From contig OX235273.1 in the NCBI GenBank assembly GCA_944472155.2, positions 32,089,204-32,153,203 on the forward strand: 64,000 bases of DNA, given 5' to 3'. Below are positions 38,301 to 53,300 of the stretch, in pieces. The translations under genes were made by a program, and so were the position numbers. The DNA comes from Trichobilharzia szidati. Lineage: Eukaryota; Platyhelminthes; Trematoda; Strigeidida; Schistosomatidae. The notes beneath the pieces were generated by a model, which was not told the DNA's origin, ran no database searches, and worked only from the letters and a program-made list of their open reading frames with translations. The stretch's first letter is position 1; each line of letters opens with the position of its first letter.

Positions 38301-41300
38301 AAATGCTTTTTGTGACGCTCACGCATTATAAGTTTCCAAACTAAATAGAAGCACTGGCTGATTGACTTCTTGATGATGTGAAGTGGGGAAGATTTCCAAA
38401 CAGATTTCAGAACGATAAAGTTTGGTCTCATCGTTCCAATTCTGGCTTCGACATCTTCATCCGTGCTGTCGTCTGCAGTTGACAGGATGCCATCTAGGTA
38501 TGTGGAGTGACTGACCTCTTTCAAATTTCTTCCGTTGATGGTGATTGGTTCAGGCTGTTGTTGCTTTTGATTGGTTGATTATCTTCATCACATTCTCCTT
38601 CCTCTTTTCTATCTTCACTTGAAGTCTTTGCTGGTTCTTCTGCAAACTTGTTGGTTTTTGTCTGAAAGTCTCTGAGTTTGTGTGACACTAGACACAATCT
38701 TCAAGTATTGTTTTTGTAGGGACTTTGTGTGATTGGATGGAGGATTTCATCATAAGCTGACATCAGTTAGAGAACCACTGGAAAGACCTGGGAGTAATGG
38801 ACAGCTGTTTCATCCTGGTTTGGAGTTCTAGTGGGAAGCCGTGACCAGTAGGGTACAGAAGGTTGAAGATGAAGCGGTAACTCATCGAAAAAGACATTGG
38901 GAAATGGTTGTGCTATGCGGTGAATTGGTAGAATTCATGGGTTGGCCATTGGATCGGGTCCCAGTGTCTCAATGATCTATGAGCTCGCCTTATAATTAGA
39001 AGGTCCTGGGATCGAACTCCATTAGGTGCGTTTCGCTGGGGCAGTAAACTAGAATATAATTCCATAAATGATGTGTCTATAGGAAATGAAAATGCAGTGA
39101 TACCGAACTAATAACTGAATGCTGTTTTGAGCAGAATTTATTGTTTACACTCGAATCGGTTTATTCATAGAACTTCGTAACTTGATTTACCTAGGTATCT
39201 GCATTCTGATAACCTAACTCAAGCCCTTCTAATAGTCTGATCTGTAAAACTGACCTCACAGTCATTGTCTTGGATATAGCATCCTTTACAACAATTTGAA
39301 CAATTGATTGGACAAAGTTTATCTCCGAGTGAACTGGTTGATTTAGATGCCCTTCTCCATTTATTCGATAGAATTTTCCATGTATCTTGTAATGTTGTAT
39401 CATACTGAATTCTGATTGATTGATGGCTGGCTCGTTAAATAAACTCTTCCTCCAACCTAATGGATTCTTAAATGACTAACACTCATATTTTTATGAGTTC
39501 ATCACAGATTGATATCAGTCACAGAAACATTGAAAAAAAACAAGGGTTACTGGACAGCTAATTCATCGCCCTAGTTTGAGAATAATCGACAGTACACACC
39601 CACCCCCCTGTTCGAAACCAGGAGCTTCCGGTGAAAAGTCAAGATCGCATAACACTCAGCCACCTACACGTGACTCCTCAATGCCCAGCCGATGAATTCT
39701 AACTTCTACCAACTCGTGACTTATGGCGACCACCAACCACTGTTTGATGCTCACTAGTGATTTGCTGTAGGACTGAGTATCCTGGAGTTCTGGTGAGAAG
39801 TCATGACCAGTCAGGTCCATCCATATGTCACATGTAATGATGGATGTCCTACCGACGACATTGGTTGGTGCAAGTCGCTCTAAACCACGAGTTAGTGGAA
39901 GTTAGAATTCATCGGCTGGCCACTGAGGAGTCAGGTCTCCCAGTGAGACAGTATTATTTACTGGATGACGTTTCGAACAAAATTTATTGTGGTTCATAAT
40001 CTTATCAATTGTAATCACACGACTTCGAAACTTGAGTTTTATAGTTTACTTTGTCCTCTCCGATTTGTCGTCGTAGGGGTAGTAGAATTTTCCAGATATC
40101 TGAGACAGGTGATGAATCATTCCTATTACATGTATTTGCAGTTGATTCGATAAACAAAATTTTATGTTATCAATCTCTCCCTATACCCTGTGACATTAGA
40201 TTTTGAAACTGTCATCCTATCTCATCCATCCTATTGTATGGTTGTGTGTAATTGCATGTAGTGCTATCTACGTCTGAACTATTCTCTAGATTTCTTATCT
40301 TATTCAGGTTAACCAATCTAGATTTTGCTAAGTTTTTATGTTCAGCTAGTCTGACTGCCCCTATTCTACTACTTTGATCTATGCATTTGACCTGACAACC
40401 ATTACAGCAGGGTATCAGGTAAACTAAATTGCTCTGTTTTAAAGGCTCCACAGGATCGATCCTTTAACCGACAAAGCTTGCTTCTAATTGAGTATTTTTG
40501 TTTGAATACTAGCCACTTGTATTCCTGCTTTATTAAGAATTCTCCGGCGTAAGGTTTCCGAGGTTCCTTCCTTGTATGGAATTACTACTGACGACTTAGC
40601 TTCCTTACTGTTGGTGTCGTCATTAATATTATGATTAGTATCACTATTATTATTATCATTATAATTGTTATCATTATCATTGTTATTATCACCTTCGCTA
40701 TTATCATTATTTATTTTATTTTTACATTTCCTTTACATATTTCCTGACTAATTTATCCGGGTAATTATTAAGTTTCTAGGCTTCTTTCATGTGTATCCGT
40801 TCCTGTTTTAGATCTTCATTGTTACTACTTAGTTTTTGTGCTCTGTCAATTAAACATTTCACTAATCCTACTTTTACTGACATAGGGTGAGATGATCGGA
40901 AGTTCAAATATCTGTTTAAATGTGTGTACAGGGTATAGGGAGAGATTGATAACATAAAATTTTGTTTATCGAATCAACTGCAAATACATGTAATAGGAAT
41001 GATTCATCACCTGTCCTAGATATCTGGAAAATTCTACTACGACGACAAATAGGAGAGGACAAAGTAAACTATAAAACTCAAGTTTCGAAGTAGTGTGATT
41101 ACAATTGATAAGATTATGAACCACAATAAATTTTGTTCGCAACTGTGTCATCCATTAAATAATACTGTTTCTTTACTGTGTGATATATCTAATAAACAAA
41201 CTAATATGGAATTACCTACTTCCACAGTGCCCAAGTTTCACACATATATTAATATGACTTCGAGTCAGGTCTCATTGGCTGAATTGTGCACGAGCTTGAC

Positions 41301-44300
41301 TTGTCACCGGAAGTTCCTCGTTTCGAACAGTGTTGGTGTGTGTGAACTGCTGATGATTCTCAAACTAGTATAAAACACCAGGTTGTCCAGTAGTCCCCGG
41401 TGGGTTTTCAATGGTTCTGTAACTGATATCAATCCGTGATCAGCTCGTGATAACAAATCTAATCCTTACAAACCAACCATAGAAAATTAAAAAACTCACA
41501 TGTCCTTGCAGACAAGGCCATACACATCAATGATGAATGGTTTTTTACCTAACAAAATTTGATGTGACCAAGTCCAGTCTACCATTCTAAATCCATCTGA
41601 ATTACTGTGCCTTTTATTTTATGGAAGGAATTTCACCCATGTAGTACAGTACTGAATCCAATATTCTCATCACAGGAATAATAATTAAAACAGATCATAT
41701 TATTAAATTAGAATATAAATATAAAATTCGAGTGAATCTATTTGAACAACACTATGATAATAAATGTTTTGAAACTGTTAAAAATGAATTTGCTCTGGAC
41801 ATATATGAGGTAATGATTCTGGTTTCATAACTTGAAGCGCCTGGTGACATATAAGGCACAATTTATACACTGCTCATAATCATATGAAGGTATTCAGAAA
41901 ACTTTCTAACTGCGTTCACATGATTCCACTATTTGTCGAGGTTGACAAAATTTATCAACCGATAAAAAAGAAACCTCACACACAAAGGGCCAAAGTTCAA
42001 GTCAAAGAAACCATCAGTTACAATACAAGTAGCCTAGAAGGTGTGAAAACGCACAAAAACAACTAATCACGTTCAAGTTCACCGGGAGAGATGATTAATA
42101 AACTCGTGGAGAAATCTAAAAGCTCACTTCAAAGAATTGAAGTATGCGCGGAGGTGTCACCTAGTAGGGTGATGAAAGCTTCGCAAATTATCTATCCAGC
42201 TCAGAGAATACAACCACATCAAAATCATCCACCTGAGCTACATATCTTCACCATTGCATGCTGTTGCACGTGTTTGGTGTAGACTCAATGAACAAGGATT
42301 CAGTAATCAACCTCTCCCTCTCTCCACCTACCCATATTACTTTATAGTATGTTAATCCTCTCCCACCATGCTATTGTTTGGTTGTGGGTTAATGCATGCA
42401 TTGCGATTGCTGAGCTTTTTTCTAAATTACTTATCTTCTCTGGGTCAACCATTCTTACCTTAGCTAAATTCTTATGTTCTGACAATCTGACTACTTCCGA
42501 CCTTCCAGTCTGACCAATGTAGTTGACCTCACAGTCATTGCAAGGTATTTTGGAAATTATATTACTTACTCTAATTGGGTCAACCTACAGAGTCCTTTAA
42601 CCTACAGAGCTTATCCTACCTCAGTGAGTTTGTAGGTTTGAATGGTACCCTAATTCCTGCTTTATTTGGAATCCTACGTAGAGTCTCGTATAACTGTAGA
42701 TGACTTATATTCTCTCCTATTAATGTTATTACTACCAGTCGGTGGCACAGTGGATAGGACTCCATGGGTTTCAATGATCCCTGGTTTCTGAGGCAATCTA
42801 GCTTTCAATGGTAAGTTTTCACTATAGTCTCCACCAAAAACCGGGGAAAATTTTGAATAAAACAAATGCTTACCAGACATATAGGTATCTAATTGAGAGG
42901 GCGTTCTGGCGGCTTTTGCATATTCCTCTATTTTGATATTGAATAGAGAAAATTAATTGATCATTGAAATCTGAGACAGTAAGTGAACACATAGTACAGA
43001 AATTCTCAGTGTTGGATGAATGTGTGAAGAATAAACTGTCGCTTTGAACAGGCCACTTCGCAATGTGTGCTTATAATTTCACATGCTCGTGTGGAGCTAT
43101 TTATATTGGCCTCATAAACCGGCTGCACACTTTCCAAACGCATCTCTGAACATTATGCGTCATGGTTAGCAAAAGGGCAATTCAAGACAATTACTTGCTC
43201 AATTCTTGAGCACTTGATGAACTCAAGCCACACAGCTCCACCACAGTCCGTCTTTCACGATCATCTAAAAGGTTAGGCCTAATGGTACAAAAGGCGTTAA
43301 TTTTTGGATTTTGTGTATGGCGGGGTCGCTGGTAGTTCGTCAATGCAAGTTCGAACTTTGTGTACAGAAGACGTTTGTCCAGTTTCTTATTCTATCTTGG
43401 TCTTAACCTCTTCACTAGTGGTTCCCTATAAAAAAAGTTTCATTTTTTAAGTTTCAATTTTACTTTTAGTTTGCTTTAGCTTTATTAATTAATTCATTTT
43501 TATCACTTTCATATGTTCTTTTTGTACACTTTCACACCCTTATCACACTTGTTAAATTGACATTCAACTACCACCTTTATTCTCACGCAATAACAATTTT
43601 TACCTTATCAAACTTCGAACTTTGTGCCATTGTTAAGTAACACGTAATTTACAACTTTTATTTATTACTTCTAAAGCCAATTCTGAGTAATTATGTCGCC
43701 CAGTCTCCTATTACTCAATAATAGACTACTATACATTTTTATTAAATATATATATGACTGTACAGCCTTTGAAAATGATCTGGTCGATGAAGAAGCATTT
43801 CCTTTGCTGAATTTGTCTACTGTTTTCTTCATGACTCAATGGATATTTTCGGTAATCCTCAGTGTTTTCACGAGTTGATCATGGATTGATATCAGTCACA
43901 GAACCATTGAAAACCAGACAGTACTAGATAGTTGTTCCATCATAGTTTTAGAATGATCGGTAGTACGCATTTACTGCCAGGGTTTGAACCCAGGACCTTC
44001 TGGTTACAATTTCAATCCGTCATCAACTCTTAAAAACAAAACTAACTCCTACAAACTGAACTTTAGAAAATTAATCTGATACTCGCTAGTGACTTGCTAC
44101 TGGATGGAGTTTCCTGGAGTTCTAGTGAGAAGTCACGACTAGTGAGATCCATTCAGATGTCAGATATGAGGATGGATGTCCCATCGACGATATTGGTTGG
44201 TGCAAGTCGCTCTAAATCACGAGTTGATAGAAGTTGGAATTCATAGACTGGCCTTTGAGGAGTCGGGTTCCAGTGGCTGAGTTGTATAAGAGGTTGACTT

Positions 44301-47300
44301 GTCACCGGAAGTTTCTGGTTTCGAACAGTGTTAGTGGGTGTGAACTGCAGATGATTCTCAAACTAGTATAAAACACCAGGTTGTCCAGTACTCCCCGGTG
44401 GGTTTTCAATGGTTCTGTAACTGATATCAATCCGTGATCACCTCGTAAAACAAATCTAATCTATGGAAACCAACTCTTTATATTTGAAATATATCGCATT
44501 TAATATTTTATGAATGAAATTACCTTCACTTTGTTGTTGTAAAAATCTGTTTCTCGGATCAACACCTGCATCAAATCATCAATAAATAGACGTTTAGACT
44601 GGATAAAAGTAACATTATGCAATGAAATTATGCAATGAGAACAACTGAAATTAAATAGTGCTGTATAGCTGTTTCTTCCTAGACTAAGAAAGACTTTTCA
44701 GCAGCAGATATCTCTAATCTTCCTAGTGATCAACTTCAGGAGCTACAGATTATGAGGCTAGCCCACTGACGACTATTCAACCACCGGCCTATGAATTTGA
44801 AATTCGAGCATACGTTGAGAAAACTGTCTAGTGACATCGCGCGCCGGGCAGTTACTCGAGTGGAATCCAAATAAGAAGTGACTAGTGGGTCGTTCTAGGG
44901 TGACATAGAAGAGATCGTGTAAGGAAGAGATATGCATTCCTTCAAGATTTGCAGATTGTTCAACAAATTCAATAAGTTGAAGGTTGCCAGTAATACTTTG
45001 ATCAATTGATGGCTAAAATTTCTTTGCATATGAGGTTGCTTTCTTGGTCTAGTCACCTGGTGGCTAATATTTTACTCTATGAATGCGATTTATTACTCTT
45101 AATCATATCAATGTTTTCACAAGGCTTTTATCTTCCTCTTTATTATTCATCGTAATTTTTTTCTATCCCGTACAGTCGTTGAATCATTTAGACCTCGTGT
45201 GTGTACTTTGATTGGACGTTAGTAAATGACCAGTGTGATGTGTCTGGTCCTTTCGTCGATGCAGACTGAACTCTATCAGTCAGGTTTTCATTATGACCAC
45301 CATTCCAGATAGTTCGCCATCATAATGCATATTGATTTGATGATATTAGATGGTCGGAGGTGATTGGCTTCACAGGAAGCCTTGCCTAACCTAGATTTCG
45401 TGCTAGTTGGCGCTCAAATCAATGTCCACTGTGATGGCGAGCTATGTAGAATGGTGGCCACATTGCATAGAATTCTGTCTGTACCAACGAAAGGACTAGA
45501 CACATCACACTGGTCAATTACTAGTGTCCAATCAAAGTATCCAATACAGTCATACAGAAGATCAGTCGCAAGCCCGAATAGCTCAGTGGTAAACTGTCGG
45601 ACTTCAGGCGGTACTGAGTGACGCGGGTTCGAAACTCAGAGGAGACATGAGTTCCATCAAGATTACAGAAGCGCCTTGCTGACTGTTGAGTGTCAACTAG
45701 CACGAAACCTAGTTCAGGCAAGGTTTCCTGTGGAACCGATTGCCTCCAACCACCCAATATCGTTCATGACCTCATGCGTGTTTACTACTGTCAGCATAAA
45801 GCACCTGATAGATCCGCTTGAGAAAAATAATATAATTTAACCAAACACCATGTAATAACTGTGAGATTGATTGTATAGATAACACTAATAGACTAGGATC
45901 AATCAGAGGATCGGAACACAGGAATTTCTAGAGGGTAGTTAGTACGGAGTACTTGGTAACTATTTCGTCAGGACCTAGGACCATCCAGTTTCAAGGTAAA
46001 GCCAAAGTCGTATGAATATATACGAGCAATGCATTGATCTGGAAACCTCATACAGTTAGTAATACAATATCAAATTTTTAAATCTTTCCATTATTATTAT
46101 TATTATTATTAGAACAAGACATATAAGCGAACAGTTTTGTCATTTTTAATTAGATCTTCTTCAAGCTTTACCCTAATATACATTGATTTATATACAAAAC
46201 AGCATTTCTCCAATGACGGTGAGTTTGTGGAACAAATAATAATAATGTGTTAAATGTTTTGAACGTCAGCAGCAACGATGATTGTAATGACAGCCAAACG
46301 GAGGATAGGCGAATGTTCCTGAAACTGCTATTCAATGGGGACTTGGCTGGTGAAGTCTTACATCTAACTTTATCGAGAGCAATAAAACGGATTTATACTG
46401 CCGCCAACCTTTGTTTCTTGTTCTTCAGACAAGCAAATATGATCGCTCAAGCAAAAGACAAGCTGCCTAGCTGTCCCACTTCTGTATGTATCTACAAATT
46501 TAACTGATCCTGCGGAGAGAGCTATACAGGGTGAACAACTAGACAGCTCAAGAAATGTATTAATGTGCATCTTCCTTAGTGGTTCTGTAAAGGCCAAGTG
46601 GTATATATAAGAAGTTCCATTTTATGTTCTTTTATTGATAGTGGTCACCAAGTGGACAGAATAAGTGCCTTCAAAGTTATCTGTCGCATTCCATTAAACC
46701 TTTGGAACCCGACTTTCACACATAGCCGAAGCTATGTGAACTAATTCTGGAGGACAGTCGTAGTGCCTTTGAATGTAAAAGATGTTTTTTGTACCCTTAT
46801 CTCTCCCCTGGTTGTCATCAATTGTAATTGAAGCCCTCCCACCCTTTTTATTTTCCATTTTCCTCGTGTTTTATGATATTTATTTAAATTCTGATTATCT
46901 ATCCACTTCACCTTTATTATTACATAACTTCTAAGATTTGACCTAATTCATTTATTGAATTGTCTACATATACGCATATCACCCACTATCTTCGTTATTC
47001 TTATCGCTACCTGCATAAACCTTATTATCAATATTTTTGCTATCATTATAATCATCACTGTTACTGACGTTCAAAACATTTAACACATTATTATCATTGG
47101 AGAAATGCTGTTTTGTATATAAATCAATGTATATTAGGGTAAAGCTTGTAGAAGATCTAATTAAAAATGACAAAACTGTTCGCTTATATGTCTTGTTCTA
47201 TTATTGCATCACTCACTGCATTTCATATAAAGGTATTTTCAACGATTATAAGGAAAAAAGTAGTTCTTAAATTAGATGATTGAGTATGGCTCACGTCTAA

Positions 47301-50300
47301 CATAATCTCTAAACCATCCAGCTTCGTGTATAGCCTCCAATCGTTTGACCTCTTCAAAAGGAAAAAAAATATACGTAGAAAATATCATTCAGATGTATAT
47401 TTTGATCAAAGGGGTGTCGCCAGTAATTATACAACTGATCTAACAGTTGTACGACAGTGCTGCATGCCAAGTAATCCACAACATGAAATTCACGGAATCC
47501 TTCGAAGAAGTGAAGACCGGAGTAAGACTAGCTGGCTGGCTGTCTACTATCTCGAATGATTTTCCTGATTGCTATAGGCTGGACAATGCGACAGAGAGAG
47601 ATAAGTAAGGAAACAGGCATAAAATGGACTTACACAGAAAACTTCGAGGATCTAGCTTTCGCCGACGATATATGTCCGATTCCCCACAAACTGGTATATA
47701 TGCAAGTGAAAATCAACAAGTTGGCAGAAGAATCATCCATGGAAGATAGGAAGGACTTCAGGTGAACGTAGAGAAAGCAGAGGTGATGAAGATTCCTGGC
47801 CAACAGCAACAGCAACAACAACACACAACAATCAGCCAGCAAAGATGGGAGAAATCTGAAAGTAGCCACCTCCTACCTACCTGTGAAGCATCGTTTCAAC
47901 TACAGGCGGACAGAACTGATGAGGATATCAAAGCAGCGAGGATCGGGAAAGGAAGGTAAACTTTCATTTCTCTCAAGTCTGTGTGGAGGTCAACAGCACT
48001 CAGCATGAAAATGTAAATAAGATCTGGATTTTCAACTCCAATGTGAAATTATTGATACTTACCATACGGATCAGAGACTTGGCGCGTTATGAAGAGCACT
48101 TCGAACAAACTACACACATTCATCAACATCTGTCTTCGTTCAATACTCCGCTCAAGATCAGATAGCCGGCCAGAAGATACCAACAACAGGGATCTCTGGC
48201 AGCGAACGAACCCAGCAGGAACCGATTGTACACAAAATAAGCAGGAAGGAATGGAGGTGGATTGGCTAGATATACTCTGAGAAAACAGTCAACTGACGTC
48301 ACACTCCAAGCCTTAACTCCACTAGAACCCAAGCGGGAAGCGGCGAGTAAGTCGTTCAAGGGTGACACAGAGAAGGTCATGTGAAGAGGAGATGAAAGCA
48401 CGTGGGCAGATGTGAAGCCAGGTTAGATAAACGTTGGCAGAGAACCGAACGCAATGGAGACGTGCAGCTGATCTCTTCATCTCATGTCCGTTCGTGATGA
48501 AAATTTGAAAAATTAGAATTCATATAGAATCCTTCTTTTTTCATTCTTTTAAGTCCCTAGTTGAAAATAGAACCTCAGGCCAGAGGTGTGAAGTTTCGAT
48601 AGCTGTGGTGTTTATATTTACGGCATGGGGTTGCTGGTCTTATGCCCAACCTTTTCTATTTACCAGTCTTATTACTGACTTAGAGCGGTAAAGGAGTGTG
48701 CCGGCCCGGGATTGAACCTTGAACCACCTGCGTGGTTGGCGAGCATTCCACCCATGTGCCACCTTAAAAAATCCCATAATCGTTATATCGAGTCGTCGTT
48801 TTATTTATTTATTTAACTCAGTTATTCATCTCACCGTTTTTGAACCATCTGTCACCATTTTCCGTATTATAAGATGCTGCTTTTTCGCGTCTGGAGACTA
48901 AATGCAGTTAAAAAACACACAGAAAGTTATGAGTACTTGAGATTATTCTTCTATCCTCTATATGGAAAATATACCTGTTATTTTGGGAAATATCCTATCT
49001 GAATATATATATGTAAATATATATATATATATATATATATGTAGAGAGAGAAAGACACTGGCAATAACTGACTCAGGATGAAGAGATTCTTTTCAAATGA
49101 TTTGTTATTATAATATATTTATAAACCTGGGCACTGTGGCATTATTTAACTCCATAATATTTTTATTGATTAGATATTTCACACACACATTGTGAAACAA
49201 TATTATGTTTTGAACACAATTCATTCTTGTTCATAATCCCACCATCAACTCTAACCACACAGTTTAGAAACTTCACTTTTATAGTTCAATTTGCTCCTTC
49301 CAGTTTATGGTAGGGATGAGAGAAATTCCCTGGGACAGATGTGGGATCACTCCTGGTGTTCCTACTCTCAGTTCATTTGATGAATAAAGTTCCCGTTATC
49401 AGTCTCTCAACTGTGTTTAGTCAAATTGCATAAAGTGCTATAGCTATGCTATCTTCCTGATTTCTTATCTCATTAAGGTCAACTAACCTAGATTTTGTTA
49501 GACTGTTGTGCTCCGCCAATCCCATTGAACCCATCCTACTACTCCACAGGATTGATCTTACAACCGGCTTAGCTTATTTCCAATTGTGTTTGTGATTTTG
49601 AATGCCATCCATTGTTATTCCTGGCTGCACTGTTAAGAAATCTCCGTAAGTTGGTTTCCCAGGTTTCTTCTAAATATGGAAGTACTACTGATGATGTAAA
49701 CCCAATTCTACGTGTTTGCAACTATGCAGGATATTGTTGTTGTATTTTTTTCGTCAAAACTCTAGTCGAACGACCGATATACCTAGCTCCACACGGTCAA
49801 GTGAATTGATAAACAACCATAGAGTTGGCTAACTGTGAGATCTTGTCCTACAGGCTTTTTGAACAGAAATGGTCGACTAGAAAACGCTGTTCTCAGAGTG
49901 GCCGCTAAAGATATCTCTTTCAGAGAATATCAGCATCTTAACCAACCTAGAATTCAAGGTTAGTGTGCAGCAGATGTTAAGTCACATTTCAACGGCTTTG
50001 AATGTATATTCTTATCCATAAAACATGGAGATAATCTCAATGGGATATTTCCTAGAAAGCTTAACTAATCCTCAACAGCTTCAGGACTATGAATACGCTG
50101 AATGCAAGTGGCAAGTGATCGAATAAGGGATTAGATTTTCAACTATTTGGTAACCAGCTGTAGAACTGGCTAAAAATCTTACTAATTCTACCTGCCTTTC
50201 AAAAACTCCCAAATAATATGAACCGGTTATCATAAATTACATAACCAACGTTAAAATCGTCAGCTGTCTATTTTAATTCACGCTATTAGTTTCTAAAAAT

Positions 50301-53300
50301 CATTTACACAGATATACAATCGTACAGCCTAAAATTAAATTCTTTAAAAAGGGTAACTTTATATTTTTAACTGAACACTGGTTAGTAACTAGTGTCATGT
50401 GTCCTACAGTAGGTCATTCGATAATGTCTCTGACTCCAGCACTGATTGACACGATTGACACGAATCTCAGGAGGTACATGAGCATCTTCGAGATTGAAAG
50501 AACGCCTTTCTGATTGGTGACTAAAACAATAACGAAATCTAGGTCAGATATAGCGTTTTATCGATTGCCTCAAACCTTCTTATAAAAGTAATTCAAGGTT
50601 TCTTCCCGTTGAAATATTATATAATAATAATTAGTTATCAAAGATGATTGACTTACACTCAGCCGTTTTCGCTTTATAGTAGGCATTGGCGTATGCTTCT
50701 ATATACTTGTGTACTGATTCTAGGTCGATAAAAGGTGGTTTTATTGTGCAGAAAAAAATTACATGACTTTAATTCGCCTATATAATTGGATATATTTATA
50801 CAGTGTGTACACATCTATCTGTCTACGTGTTATGTGGCAGAGAGTAGTAAGATTGTAAATTGTATTCTGTGAAATATCTTGATCCATATTCCAAGATGGG
50901 TCAGATGGGTAGTCTAGCACAACACCGCAGACTGTTCACCCAGAATTATGATACACACATACAGAATACTGCTTACTAAACATGATCAAGCCATCAGCTG
51001 ATCAACCGCAACTAGCAACAAGTCCATCAGACTCAACAACACCTGAAAGACATAGTGCATATATCAAACCACTGTCTCCCACATGCTGTACATATCCACT
51101 ATAGCTGGCTAGTAATACTCTCAACCAGTAAAATGAACCAGTGAGTCAACTAAACTAAGCTCAACGTCCGTTATACCTGATCAGTTCGACTACAGCTGAC
51201 AGACAGCATTGCCAGGCATGATGAACACCTTAAGCAAGTATACTGACAAACACACCTATACACCCTCTGGTGAGTGAGGCATATGGCAAGCGCACCACGC
51301 ACATCCACCATACTCAGGCACCCATTGTTAGGCAGACATTGAAAGATTGCTAAAATACCCAAGCACAAACCATACTCAACACGTGAATTGACTATGATCA
51401 CCGCTCAGATCCATAGGTTTACTCCTAAGTGGTTTCACGCCCTACTTAAATCTCTCACTCTTTCCAAAGTTCTTTTCAATTTTTTCTGAAGGTACTCGTT
51501 TTAACTATCGGACTCTTGTAAGCACTTATTTTTGGATGAAGTTTACCACCCACTTTGGGCCGCATTCTCAAACAATCCAATTTGAAGTGTAGCTCTGGAG
51601 AAAAATTGCATGCTTGGCCTCTTCCCGTGCAGTCGTCTTTCACTTCCTGTCAGTCAGAATCATATGTCTTACTTATTGCTATGCGTGAGGGAAATCAATG
51701 ATGCTAAAAACATACTTAAACACCATATTGCCTGAAAGTCAAGTAACTACAAACTTAGGTGTTGCGTTGGTCCCTGTTCACTCACGGTTTTTAGGGGAAA
51801 CCTTGTTAGGCTCCTTCACTCCACCTAGTGATATGCTGAAGTCTAGTGCGCATTCATATCTGATCTGAGGTCAAAGTAAAACTGACTTGTGCATTACACA
51901 CCATCGGTGAAACCAAAGAATATTCATAAACCTCCGAGAAAGCTATTTATATAAACATATTTATATATGTAAGTGTATATACGGCACGTCATGTACTCTG
52001 CAGCGTTTATGTGAATGTGTGTGTTTGTGAGGAAACCCAATATGCCTACTGGATCAGAATTTCTATACCAGACTAGGCTGTGGCTGGATAAATTAAAGAC
52101 AACTGAGAACTTTATTGATTCTAATATTACTACTGTGTTCAAGGTGCGAAATCACCAAAGTTTCCTTTTGATCTGGTTGCTACAGCCATGAACAGGCGAA
52201 AAGAGCGAACCATGGTTGAGTAAAACAAGCATTTCTCATTGACTTGATTGGTAAAGTATGAATTGTGTCACAAAACTGCTACTCACAGAGATACCGGTGT
52301 GTCTCCAAATAGTTCTTTCTGAATACGGAGAAGCGTATCGTTTACTTTATAGTAGCCAGCATCTGACAGTCAATATCTCGCTAGATTAACTGCACTATTT
52401 CACTCACTTATTGCGTTCTAGAGATCAAAGCGCATGTCGTAATTCCAAAGTTTATAGGGATTGTTTATTGTCATTGTAAAGGACAATAACTTATAGTTTT
52501 TTTTAATAAGGAGAAATGCATACTGTAAACTATTTAATCTGTTGACGTCTATTGGAGCGCATTGAACAGACTTCCCTACGATTACATCATTAAAAAGCTT
52601 TTGGATAAGTGGAAACTGTAAAGAGTAATAATATAAGTATATATTTGGAGAACTCACCAGGGATAGGATCAACTTCTTTATTCTGTGCAGCTAAAATATT
52701 GATTTATAAACAGTCATCTTCATGAGTGAGTTTCCAAGGATTTCAATGATTACAAATTTGCTTATTCAAAGATATAAGTCAGGGGACCATATTCAAACAT
52801 CATGCAGTACTGGATAGTTGTTTCACAGGGAGTGAAGTCGAGACCATCAGGTAACGTGTGGGATCACCAGTTTTGATGTGATGACAGATAGGCGCCAATG
52901 ACGTATGTAAAAGACATCTAAACTGGGACGAAAAATCTGTCGACTACTTCCCACTGATTTGCAATACTTCTCTAATTCATATCAATGCATGATGTAACGG
53001 GTAAACAAACATACACGTTTACTGAAAGTCACACTATTTTTTGGAATAGATAGAGACTATAGAACAAGTAGAGAACAGGTATTATTTCGTGTTCATTATA
53101 CTACTCATACAATTCAAGTAGACAAATAATTCAACCAATATCAGACGAAACATTCAATTACAAAACGAACATCGTCTACGCGTTAACATGTAACAACTGT
53201 GGACAGCATTATACTGCTCATAGCTGACGTCCCACTCGTCTTTGCATCAACACGCACATACTGACTGTCAGAAAAACACACATGTCATATCTTCCCTCAC

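Noticed and set aside
39191..39403. Exon-like interval ATCAGACTATTAGAAGGGCT with AG/GTAAAT signals
   Set aside because: In the phase required by the MEG-like gene it has an early TGA, and the surrounding minus strand reads as a PLE GIY-YIG relic.
51171..51401. Cysteine-rich 76-residue minus frame as a small secreted protein
   Set aside because: No signal peptide at its start, no splice context, and the codon use reflects a CA-rich stretch.
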